Assembly: GCF_023282985.1 (NCBI RefSeq)
Contig: NZ_JAGQDC010000003.1
Coordinates: 392,012 to 456,011, forward strand
DNA length: 64,000 nt
From: Serratia silvae
GTDB taxonomy: Bacteria > Pseudomonadota > Gammaproteobacteria > Enterobacterales > Enterobacteriaceae
Direction: 5' to 3'
This document shows, in pieces, positions 19,118 to 25,869 of the stretch. The notes beneath the pieces were generated by a model, which saw only the letters and a program-made list of their open reading frames with translations, did no database searches and was not told the DNA's origin. How positions within the stretch are numbered: position 1 is the stretch's first letter; each line of letters opens with the position of its first letter. A program made the translations under genes and the position numbers.

Positions 19118-19190
19118 GCGGATTCAGTCCTGTTACTATGCTAATCAAGTTGAGGCGTTCTCGCCTATGGCATCGGTTGGCACAAAGCAT
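19110..19190 (-). CDS. uof: Uof leader peptide upstream of fur
   Basis: A 26-codon ORF starts at ATG 19190, ends with TGA at 19112-19110 and overlaps the fur start in another frame. Its last residues, SIVTGLNPHD, come from the same nucleotide sequence (CAGGACTGAATCCGCATGAC) that I recall in front of E. coli fur. There, translation of uof is coupled to fur, and the RyhB sRNA represses fur by acting on uof. A perfect TATAAT at 19203-19208 on this strand would place the transcript start only a few bases before this ATG, so the exact 5' end or a longer fldA-uof-fur transcript needs mapping. The protein itself probably has no function beyond coupling. Confidence 0.55.
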   Translation of the reverse strand: MLCANRCHRRERLNLISIVTGLNPHD

Positions 19191-19202
19191 TAATTGCGTC
19201 TC

Positions 19203-19208
19203 ATTATA
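19203..19208 (-). promoter_or_regulatory. Candidate -10 element for uof-fur
   Basis: TATAAT on the minus strand, a perfect -10 hexamer, about 90 bp before the fur start. No good -35 lies 17 bp upstream (TTTCTA), so it may depend on an activator. Confidence 0.4.
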
Positions 19209-19386
19209 GAGCCGGTTGCCGTAAATAGAAACAGCCAGTTGTTAACAAACATATCTTTGCGCTGTTGCATGGCAATCATGCAAAGCCTTGATGGGGGGGA
19301 TAAACCGATGTTTCAGTCTACCGTGGCGAGGTAGGAAGTTACAAACTTGTAGCTTCTATTGCTCTAATCCGTGATACCGATAACAG

Positions 19387-19410
19387 AAGGGCGCGCTCTA
19401 CGGCGCCCTT
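19387..19410 (-). terminator. Hairpin after fldA
   Basis: AAGGGCGC pairs with GCGCCCTT, 31 bp after the fldA stop. It lacks a strong T run on the minus strand, so it may be a partial terminator that lets some fldA transcripts reach fur. Confidence 0.4.
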
Positions 19411-19441
19411 ACTATGTGCTACGTATCCGCCGGGGCAGAGC

Positions 19442-19981
19442 TTAGCCGACGATCTCGGCCAGGCTCAGCTCTTCACTGATTTGCTTGACCCAGGCGTCTA
19501 CACGTTCGTTGGTCAGCTCAGGTTGACGATCTTCGTCAATGGCCAACCCGATAAAGTGGTCGTCGTCTGCCAGGCCCTTGGAGGCTTCGAAATGGTAGCC
19601 TTTGGTTGGCCAGTAGCCGACGATGGCCGCACCGCGTGGTTCAATGATGTCGCGGATGGTGCCCATCGCATCGCAGAAATATTCCGCGTAGTCTTCCTGA
19701 TCGCCACAGCCAAACAGCGCCACCAGCTTGCCGTTAAAGTCGATATCTTCCAACGTCGGGAAGAAGTCATCCCAGTCGCACTGTGCTTCGCCATAGTACC
19801 AGGTTGGGATACCGAGCAGCAGGATATCAAACGCTGCCAGATCTTCTTTGCTGCTTTTGGCGATGTCGTGGATTTCAGCCACGTCGTTGCCGAATTTTTG
19901 CTGAAGCGTCTTTTGGATCATCTTGGCAATGTTTTCGGTATTGCCAGTGTCGCTGCCAAAGAAAATGCCTACATGAGCCAT
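19442..19981 (-). CDS. fldA: Flavodoxin 1
   Basis: FMN-containing electron carrier used by pathways such as biotin and methionine synthesis and by radical SAM enzymes like MiaB. The 179-residue long-chain flavodoxin has the FMN phosphate loop GSDTGNTEN at residues 9-17, the aromatic FMN-stacking loops PTWYYGEAQCDWDD and FGCGDQEDYAEYFCDA, and the C-terminal WVKQISEEL helix. It is three residues longer than E. coli FldA because of a small insertion near residue 30. It lies upstream of uof-fur on the same strand, as in E. coli. Confidence 0.96.
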   Translation of the reverse strand: MAHVGIFFGSDTGNTENIAKMIQKTLQQKFGNDVAEIHDIAKSSKEDLAAFDILLLGIPTWYYGEAQCDWDDFFPTLEDIDFNGKLVALFGCGDQEDYAEYFCDAMGTIRDIIEPRGAAIVGYWPTKGYHFEASKGLADDDHFIGLAIDEDRQPELTNERVDAWVKQISEELSLAEIVG

Positions 19982-20184
19982 AGTAAAGATAACCTTTTAA
20001 TTCAAATGAATGTGTTGCGTAAACGCGGCTTGAGGCGCTGCCAAGGGCAGGCTTGCTCAGCCGTAAATGCGTATCATGCCAGAAATTTGCCCTGAGGTTT
20101 TATCGCGTTTATGCGATACCTCTGCGGAGGTGGAACCGATCTGGCGTCATCCTTAACGCCGTGCCGCGCGTGCGGCAGCAGAGA

Positions 20185-20472
20185 TCAGTGTTCTGGCTGT
20201 TCTTCTGCCAGTTGGGCCAACAGCATTTGCTCGATCAATTCGCTGCGGCTGATATTGCGCTGGTCGGCCAGTTTGTTCAGAGCATCTACCGCGTCTGCGT
20301 TGATTTTCAGCTCCACACGCCGTAATCCACGCACTTTGTCCCGTCGTAGCTGATTGCGCTTATTAATTCTAAGCTGTTCATCACGGGAAAGCGGGTTGGT
20401 TTTCGGGCGCCCTGGACGGCGTTCATCTGCGAACAGATCCAGCGTCGTGCGATCCGTTTGTTCTTTTGCCAT
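20185..20472 (-). CDS. ybfE: YbfE family DNA-binding-like protein
   Basis: A 95-residue basic protein whose E. coli counterpart is LexA-controlled and of unknown function. The N-terminal half is rich in Arg and Lys (RRPGRPKTNPLSRDEQLRI). The C-terminal half looks like a ribbon-helix-helix fold (LRRVELKINADAVDALNKLA, then a helix with ISRSELIEQMLLAQL), which suggests DNA binding. It precedes fldA by about 200 bp on the same strand, as in E. coli. I saw no clear CTGT-N8-ACAG LexA box in the 247 bp upstream, so SOS control is not supported here by eye. Confidence 0.85.
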   Translation of the reverse strand: MAKEQTDRTTLDLFADERRPGRPKTNPLSRDEQLRINKRNQLRRDKVRGLRRVELKINADAVDALNKLADQRNISRSELIEQMLLAQLAEEQPEH

Positions 20473-20672
20473 TGTTGCGCTACTGCAAGGGAGTTTGCAT
20501 CAAAAAGCGGTTTACGCTTCCAGACGGTTCGATTTACACAATTCGGGCCAATAAACCCTAACCCAAATTCACCCCCAGCCAAACGCAGGTTCACGCCTGG
20601 ACAGGGTGGCAAAATTATAGCGCGCCATATTACCCCAGCAGATGGAGCGACGACAATGCCTAACTTAGCCAC

Positions 20673-20706
20673 AAACGCGCTAAGCCATTCACTCTAGCGC
20701 GTTTTT
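20673..20706. terminator. Bidirectional hairpin between ybfF and ybfE
   Basis: AAACGCGCTA pairs with TAGCGCGTTT around a 12-nt loop. On the plus strand it continues into TTTTTT, the stronger direction; on the minus strand it follows the ybfF stop by 14 bp. Confidence 0.55.
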
Positions 20707-20719
20707 TCGCCACTTAAGC

Positions 20720-21490
20720 TCACGACTGGTCAATAAAGCGGTGGATTGCCCGTAATACGGCGTCCGGTTTCTCCGCATGGACCCAGTGGCCGCAGCCTGC
20801 AACCACATAGGCGCGAGCCTGCGGGAACTGGCGAGCGATGTCATCGCGGTAGCTATCCTGTACGTAAGGTGAGAGGCCACCACGGATAAACAGCGTTGGG
20901 TGCGGCCAGGGCGGAACTTCCTGCCAGCCGATAATGTTCTCGTATTGTTCGATCAATACCGGCAGGTTGAATCGCCAGCTGCCAGCATGGAAAGATTTCA
21001 ACAGAAACTGGATCACGCCTTCTTCATCCAGCGTGGCCCGCATTAACTGTGCAGCCTGCTGACGCTGGGTGATACCCGCATCGGTAACGGCTTGCAGTGC
21101 GGTAAAGATCTGGTCATGGCGGCGAGTGTCGTAATCCACCGGGGCGATATCGATCGCCACCAGCCGCTCAATCCGCTCCGGGGCTAGCGCGGTTAAGGCC
21201 ATCGCCGCTTTGCCGCCCATCGAGTGGCCGATCACGATGGCTTTTGCTATCTGCAAGTCGTCTAACAGCGTCAACAGATCCTGCGCCATCGCCGGGTAGG
21301 TCATCTCTGCCGCGCGTGGTGACAGCCCGTGATTGCGCAGATCGACCTTGATCACCGTATGCTGTTGGTTCAGGTCGCGCGCCAGCACGCCCAGGTTATC
21401 CAGATTGCCAAACAGACCGTGGATCAACACGATCGGTAAGCTCGCTGGCGTGGCAGCCTCTGCGGCCAGTAATTGATAATGTAATTTCAT
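20720..21490 (-). CDS. ybfF: Alpha/beta hydrolase YbfF (esterase)
   Basis: Cytoplasmic acyl-esterase of unknown physiological substrate; E. coli YbfF hydrolyses short acyl esters including acyl-CoA types. The 256-residue protein has the oxyanion motif LIHGLFGNLDN, the nucleophile elbow IGHSMGGKA and the late histidine in GCGHWVHAEKPD. The start at ATG 21490 (MKLHYQLLAA) fits the family; the open frame extends 38 codons further upstream but that part has no similarity I can recognise. It diverges from seqA over 253 bp, the same arrangement as in E. coli. Confidence 0.93.
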   Translation of the reverse strand: MKLHYQLLAAEAATPASLPIVLIHGLFGNLDNLGVLARDLNQQHTVIKVDLRNHGLSPRAAEMTYPAMAQDLLTLLDDLQIAKAIVIGHSMGGKAAMALTALAPERIERLVAIDIAPVDYDTRRHDQIFTALQAVTDAGITQRQQAAQLMRATLDEEGVIQFLLKSFHAGSWRFNLPVLIEQYENIIGWQEVPPWPHPTLFIRGGLSPYVQDSYRDDIARQFPQARAYVVAGCGHWVHAEKPDAVLRAIHRFIDQS

Positions 21491-21743
21491 GGTGATGTTC
21501 GTGATCTTGAGATAATGAGTTAGGTTAACATGGCTAGAGAGATTATTGGTTTGTTCGCAGAATTTTGCCGATATTTCATGGTATGGTGAGGGGTTGGCGG
21601 CCAAGGCGGTTGGCTAAAGTCTGCTTTTGCCGTTTGGGAGAACATTGTAGTGTTCGCACCCGCGCTTTTAACCTTATAATCCCATGGCTTGAATGCACCA
21701 ATTGGCTTCAGGTTCATAAGTAGAAAAAACGTACTGGATAAAG

Positions 21744-22286
21744 ATGAAAACTATTGAAGTCGACGAAGAACTTTACCGCTATATTGCCAGCCACACGCAA
21801 CATATCGGTGAAAGCGCGTCTGATATTTTACGGCGTATGTTGAAGTTTACCGCAGGCCAGCCTGTACGAACGGCCCCTGTGGTTGCCAGTGGCCAGGCAG
21901 AGCCGTCAGTGGCAGCCATTGCCGTTCAGCGGCCGCGTGATCGCGTGCGTGCGGTGCGCGAGTTGCTGCTGTCGGACGAATATGCCGAACAGAACAAAGC
22001 TGTAAATCGTTTTATGCTGGTACTTTCCACCTTGTACACCCTCGATGCGGCGGGCTTTGCCGCGGCAACGGATTCGTTGCATGGCCGTACCCGTACCTAT
22101 TTTGCTGGCGATCAGCAAACGCTGCTGGCCAATGGGAACCATACCAAGCCCAAGCACGTGCCAGGTACGCCTTACTGGGTGATCACCAATACCAACACTG
22201 GCCGCAAACGCAGCATGATCGAACACATCATGCAGGCCATGCAGTTCCCGGCGGAACTGATCGAGAAAGTTTGCGGCACCGTCTAA
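21744..22286 (+). CDS. seqA: Replication initiation regulator SeqA
   Basis: Binds hemimethylated GATC sites and sequesters oriC after initiation. The 180-residue protein has the N-terminal oligomerisation domain (MKTIEVDEELYRYIASHT with helices to about residue 35), a Pro/Ala/Val linker and the C-terminal DNA-binding domain, with HGRTRTYFAGD and NTNTGRKRSMIEHIM forming the GATC-contacting loops. Length matches E. coli SeqA within one residue. It is followed by pgm after 77 bp, as in E. coli. Confidence 0.97.
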   Translation: MKTIEVDEELYRYIASHTQHIGESASDILRRMLKFTAGQPVRTAPVVASGQAEPSVAAIAVQRPRDRVRAVRELLLSDEYAEQNKAVNRFMLVLSTLYTLDAAGFAAATDSLHGRTRTYFAGDQQTLLANGNHTKPKHVPGTPYWVITNTNTGRKRSMIEHIMQAMQFPAELIEKVCGTV

Positions 22287-22363
22287 TTTAGCGAACAGCC
22301 CGTCACGGTGGCCGTATGCGACTCATTGCCCGGCCACGGTACTGGCATTTTAGGGAGTAGTCG

Positions 22364-24007
22364 ATGGCGAATGACCCACGTGCCGGGCAACCCGCTCAGC
22401 AAAGTGATTTGATCAATGTAGCCCAGCTGACGTCGCAGTATTATGTGCTGCAACCAGAGGCCGGTAATGCCGCTCACGCGGTGAAATTCGGTACCTCAGG
22501 GCATCGTGGCAGTGCGCTGCGTCAGAGCTTTAACGAAGCACATATCCTGGCTATCGCTCAGGCCATTGCCGAAGTGCGTCGTCAACAGGGCACCACTGGC
22601 CCTTGCTATGTGGGTAAAGACACCCATGCGCTGTCCGAACCCGCCTTTATTTCCGTTCTGGAAGTGCTGACCGCCAACGGTGTTGACGTGGTGGTGCAGG
22701 AAAACAACGGCTTTACGCCAACGCCTGCCGTGTCACACGCTATCTTGTGCTTCAACCGCAAGGGGGGCGCACAGGCAGATGGCATCGTGATTACGCCTTC
22801 GCATAACCCACCTGAAGACGGCGGTATCAAATATAACCCGCCAAACGGTGGCCCAGCCGATACCAACCTGACTTCCGTGATTGAAAAGCGTGCCAACGAA
22901 CTGCTGAGCCTCAAGCTGCAGGGCGTGCAGCGTCAATCGCTGGATAAAGCCTGGAACGGCGGCCATCTCCATGCGCAAGATCTGGTGCAGCCTTACGTGG
23001 AAGGGCTGGTGGATATCGTCGATATGCCTGCCATTCAGCGTGCGGGCCTGAAACTGGGCGTTGACCCGCTTGGCGGTTCCGGGATTGCCTACTGGCAGCG
23101 CATTGCCGAGCACTATAAGCTGGATCTGACGCTGGTGAATGATTCCATCGATCAGACCTTCCGCTTTATGCACCTCGACCATGACGGCATCATCCGTATG
23201 GACTGCTCGTCAGAATCGGCAATGGCTGGTCTGCTGGCCCTGCGTGACAAGTTCGATCTGGCGTTTGCCAATGATCCTGACTATGACCGCCACGGTATCG
23301 TCACGCCTGCGGGTCTGATGAACCCGAATCACTACCTGGCCGTTGCCATCAATTATCTGTTCCAGCATCGCCCGCAATGGGGCACCAACGTTGCCGTGGG
23401 TAAAACGCTGGTTTCCAGCGCGATGATCGACCGCGTAGTAACCGATCTAGGCCGCAAGCTGGTGGAAGTGCCGGTTGGTTTCAAATGGTTTGTTGACGGC
23501 CTGTTCGACGGCAGCTTCGGCTTCGGCGGCGAAGAGAGCGCCGGGGCTTCATTCCTGCGCTTCGACGGCACGCCTTGGTCTACCGACAAAGACGGCATCA
23601 TCATGTGCCTGCTGGCGGCAGAGATCACTGCGGTCACCGGTGAAAACCCGCAGCATCATTATAACGATCTGGCCAAACGCTTCGGTGCGCCAAGCTACAA
23701 CCGTATTCAGGCTCCGGCAACCTCCGCACAGAAAGCGGCGCTGTCCAAGCTGTCACCGGAAATGGTGAAGGCTAGCACCCTAGCGGGCGATCCAATCACC
23801 GCGCGTTTGACGGCAGCTCCGGGTAACGGTGCTTCTATCGGCGGCCTGAAAGTGATGACTGACAACGGTTGGTTTGCCGCTCGTCCTTCGGGCACCGAAG
23901 AGGCCTACAAGATCTACTGTGAAAGCTTTCTGGGTGCCGAGCACCGCGAGAAGATCGAACATGAAGCGGTCGAGATCGTCAGCGAAGTGTTAGCTTCAGC
24001 CAAGTAA
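22364..24007 (+). CDS. pgm: Phosphoglucomutase (alpha-D-glucose)
   Basis: Interconverts glucose-1-phosphate and glucose-6-phosphate. The 547-residue protein carries the catalytic phosphoserine Ser146 in [12 protein letters not shown], the metal loop DPDYDRHG, the sugar loop GEESAGAS and the phosphate-binding [12 protein letters not shown] near the C-terminus. Length is within one residue of the E. coli enzyme. The ATG at 22364 follows GGGAGTAG. A strong terminator follows, separating it from the PadR unit. A cytoplasmic location is expected. Confidence 0.97.
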   Translation: MANDPRAGQPAQQSDLINVAQLTSQYYVLQPEAGNAAHAVKFGTSGHRGSALRQSFNEAHILAIAQAIAEVRRQQGTTGPCYVGKDTHALSEPAFISVLEVLTANGVDVVVQENNGFTPTPAVSHAILCFNRKGGAQADGIVITPSHNPPEDGGIKYNPPNGGPADTNLTSVIEKRANELLSLKLQGVQRQSLDKAWNGGHLHAQDLVQPYVEGLVDIVDMPAIQRAGLKLGVDPLGGSGIAYWQRIAEHYKLDLTLVNDSIDQTFRFMHLDHDGIIRMDCSSESAMAGLLALRDKFDLAFANDPDYDRHGIVTPAGLMNPNHYLAVAINYLFQHRPQWGTNVAVGKTLVSSAMIDRVVTDLGRKLVEVPVGFKWFVDGLFDGSFGFGGEESAGASFLRFDGTPWSTDKDGIIMCLLAAEITAVTGENPQHHYNDLAKRFGAPSYNRIQAPATSAQKAALSKLSPEMVKASTLAGDPITARLTAAPGNGASIGGLKVMTDNGWFAARPSGTEEAYKIYCESFLGAEHREKIEHEAVEIVSEVLASAK

Positions 24008-24029
24008 TCTCTCCCTAACTAATGAAAAT

Positions 24030-24053
24030 GCGCTGTTTTTACAGCGCTTTTTT
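24030..24053 (+). terminator. Rho-independent terminator of pgm
   Basis: GCGCTGT and ACAGCGC pair around TTTT and are followed by a run of T residues, 23 bp after the pgm stop. Confidence 0.9.
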
Positions 24054-24064
24054 ATGCCTGCAAT

Positions 24065-24078
24065 TTAGATATATCTAA
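24065..24078. promoter_or_regulatory. PadR-type operator 1
   Basis: TTAGATATATCTAA, a perfect 14-bp palindrome, upstream of the likely -35 of the regulator gene. Its centre is 36 bp from operator 2. Confidence 0.7.
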
Positions 24079-24092
24079 TTTCAGGTTACCTC

Positions 24093-24121
24093 TTGCACAT
24101 TTAGATATATCGATCTAGATT
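24093..24121 (+). promoter_or_regulatory. Candidate promoter of the PadR-DUF3861 unit
   Basis: TTGCAC (24093-24098), a 17-bp spacer and TAGATT (24116-24121). Operator 2 fills the spacer and -10, so a bound regulator would block polymerase. Confidence 0.55.
24101..24121. promoter_or_regulatory. PadR-type operator 2
   Basis: TTAGATATATCGATCTAGATT, an imperfect copy of the TTAGATATATCTAA palindrome with the left half intact. It overlaps the likely -10. Confidence 0.55.
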
Positions 24122-24137
24122 AGAGCCATCGACAGGT

Positions 24138-24151
24138 TTAGATATATCTAA
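24138..24151. promoter_or_regulatory. PadR-type operator 3
   Basis: TTAGATATATCTAA again, perfect, extending to TTTAGATATATCTAAA. It lies just after the expected transcript start. Its centre is 37 bp from operator 2 and 73 bp from operator 1. Confidence 0.7.
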
Positions 24152-24191
24152 ATGCGTCGATAGCCGTATCATCAATCAAGAGGTAACAACT

Positions 24192-24857
24192 ATGATGTTT
24201 AATCGATTTGCACGTAACCACTCACACGGTCACCACGACCATGATGAACAGCGGGAAGAAGGGCATTGCCACCATCGCCGTGGCGGCCGTCACCATTTTG
24301 CTGGCCGTGGAGAACATGGTCGCGGTGGTGAAGAACATGGCCGTGGCGGGCGTGGGCGTCATCGCCTGTTTGAGCACGGGGATCTGCGTTTGGTGCTGCT
24401 GGCGCTGGTAGAGCGTAAACCTAGCCACGGCTACGAGCTGATCAAGGCGATCGAAGAGGCTTCTTCCGGCCTGTATGTACCAAGCCCTGGTGTGATTTAC
24501 CCAACCCTCACGCTGTTGGAAGAGCAAGACTTCCTGGAACCGGCGGTGGCTGGCAATGGCCGTAAGAGCTACCAAATTACCGAACTCGGCAAGCAGGAGC
24601 TGCAAAAGCATCAGGCGGCCATCGAAGTGATTTTTGCCCGTCTGGCTGGCGCTGGGCGTGACCATCGCCATGAAGGGAATCTGGCCGAAGGGATCTCCGA
24701 AGTGATGCATCGCCTGCGCTATCTGCTGCGCGGCAACATGATGCGTGCGGATTTGTCTCAGGAGCAGGTCGGGCGTATCAATCAGGCACTGTTGACCGCC
24801 GTAGAGGCTATCGAAGCCGAAATGGGTCAGCCAAAACAGCCGCAGGAGGATAACTGA
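24192..24857 (+). CDS. PadR-family regulator with His-rich N-terminus (YqjI-like)
   Basis: A 221-residue transcription factor. Residues 1-62 are a low-complexity tail with about 14 His, many Gly and Arg and one Cys (Cys26), a likely metal-binding segment. Residues about 63-140 form a PadR winged helix (LRLVLLALVERKPSHGYELI, then SPGVIYPTLTLLEEQDFL). A C-terminal helical region probably dimerises. E. coli YqjI has the same design and responds to iron and nickel, which suggests metal sensing, but the neighbour here is not yqjH. ATG 24192 follows AGAGG; ATG 24195 is equally possible. Three palindromes in its promoter suggest autorepression. It overlaps the next gene by one base. Confidence 0.88.
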   Translation: MMFNRFARNHSHGHHDHDEQREEGHCHHRRGGRHHFAGRGEHGRGGEEHGRGGRGRHRLFEHGDLRLVLLALVERKPSHGYELIKAIEEASSGLYVPSPGVIYPTLTLLEEQDFLEPAVAGNGRKSYQITELGKQELQKHQAAIEVIFARLAGAGRDHRHEGNLAEGISEVMHRLRYLLRGNMMRADLSQEQVGRINQALLTAVEAIEAEMGQPKQPQEDN

Positions 24858-25165
24858 TGCCAGGCCACCGTTTCCGCATTACCGTAGAAGCCTTGACCGA
24901 TCGCAAAGGCGAACCCGTCGACAAGCCGGAGTTGGTGTTTGAGGTAGAAAATCACGACGATATTCTGGCCATTGTTGAACGCATTCAAGGGCGAGAAGAT
25001 CTGAACTTTGGCGAACAAAACAGCGCGGCGTTTGCCGTCGGGCTGAAGCTGTTCTCCGAAGTGATGATAGAAAACCGCAAGCATCCGCTGTTTGAGCCAC
25101 TGCGTGACTCGTTTAAGGAGTTCATGATCGGACTGAAGAAAGGGCCAACATCGTCGCAGGATTAA
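24857..25165 (+). CDS. DUF3861 family small protein
   Basis: A 102-residue acidic protein of unknown function, recognised as the DUF3861 type from MPGHRFRITVEALTDRKG and the HDDILAIVERIQGREDLNF segment. It has no signal peptide or membrane helix. The sequence suggests an alpha/beta fold with a C-terminal helix (LFEPLRDSFKEFMIGLKK). Its ATG overlaps the stop of the PadR gene (TGATG), so the two are translationally coupled and probably share a signal. Its 3' end overlaps the convergent kdpE by four bases. No function can be given from sequence. Confidence 0.8.
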   Translation: MPGHRFRITVEALTDRKGEPVDKPELVFEVENHDDILAIVERIQGREDLNFGEQNSAAFAVGLKLFSEVMIENRKHPLFEPLRDSFKEFMIGLKKGPTSSQD

Positions 25166-25851
25166 GGCATAAACCGATAGCCGACGCCGGTCTCAGTGAG
25201 CAAATGTCTGGGCCGCGCCGGATCGGCTTCCAGCTTTTGCCGCAGATGGCCCATATAGATGCGCAGGTAGTGGCTGTGTTCGACGTAATTGGGTCCCCAG
25301 ACGTGGCTGAGTAACTGCCGCTGGGTGATCACCTTCCCGGAGTTGGCTAACAGCTCGGACAGCAAACGAAATTCGATGGGCGTCAGATGCAGATCTTCAC
25401 CGTTACGTAATACGCTACGGTTGATCAGATCGACGGTGATATCGGAGAAGCTGATCAACGGGCTTTCCTGTTGGCTATTGGCGTGGCGGCGCAGCGCAAC
25501 CCGCACCCGAGCCAGCAGTTCACCAATGCCGAACGGCTTGCTGAGATAGTCATCGGCTCCCGCATCCAGCGCGGCAATCTTGTCCTCTTCGGCATGGCGT
25601 GCGGAAAGGACGATCACTGGCACGGCGCTCCATTGGCGCAGATCGCGAATGTAGTCCAATCCGTCGCCATCGGGCAACCCTAAATCGAGAATGATCAGAT
25701 CCGGTTTGCGCGTGCCAGCCTCTATCAGCCCACGCTGCAACGTTTCACTTTCAAACACCCGTAACCCTTCGCTCTCCAGCGCGGTGCGCACGAAGCGGCG
25801 GATCTCTTTCTCGTCTTCCACAATCAGAATGTTAGTCGGTGATGTGGTCAC
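25162..25851 (-). CDS. kdpE: Response regulator KdpE
   Basis: OmpR/PhoB-type activator of the kdp operon under potassium limitation or osmotic stress. The 229-residue protein has a receiver domain with the acidic pocket (IVEDE), phospho-acceptor Asp56 in LIILDLGLPDG and Lys in YLSKPFG, followed by a winged-helix DNA-binding domain (LTPIEFRLLSELLANSGKVI, then HYLRIYMGHLRQKL). It lies 18 bp after kdpD, the last gene of kdpFABCDE. Its stop codon overlaps that of the convergent DUF3861 gene. Its target is probably the box at 33306-33327. Confidence 0.96.
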   Translation of the reverse strand: MTTSPTNILIVEDEKEIRRFVRTALESEGLRVFESETLQRGLIEAGTRKPDLIILDLGLPDGDGLDYIRDLRQWSAVPVIVLSARHAEEDKIAALDAGADDYLSKPFGIGELLARVRVALRRHANSQQESPLISFSDITVDLINRSVLRNGEDLHLTPIEFRLLSELLANSGKVITQRQLLSHVWGPNYVEHSHYLRIYMGHLRQKLEADPARPRHLLTETGVGYRFMP

Positions 25852-25869
25852 GGGGCCTCTACTCTTGGG

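Noticed and set aside
20473..20719. LexA box for ybfE
   Set aside because: E. coli ybfE is SOS-controlled, but I found no CTGT-N8-ACAG match by eye in this gap.
24192..24380. His/Gly-rich start of the PadR gene as a separate metal-binding peptide or repeat artefact
   Set aside because: The frame is continuous with the PadR domain, and E. coli YqjI has the same type of N-terminus, so it is part of one protein.
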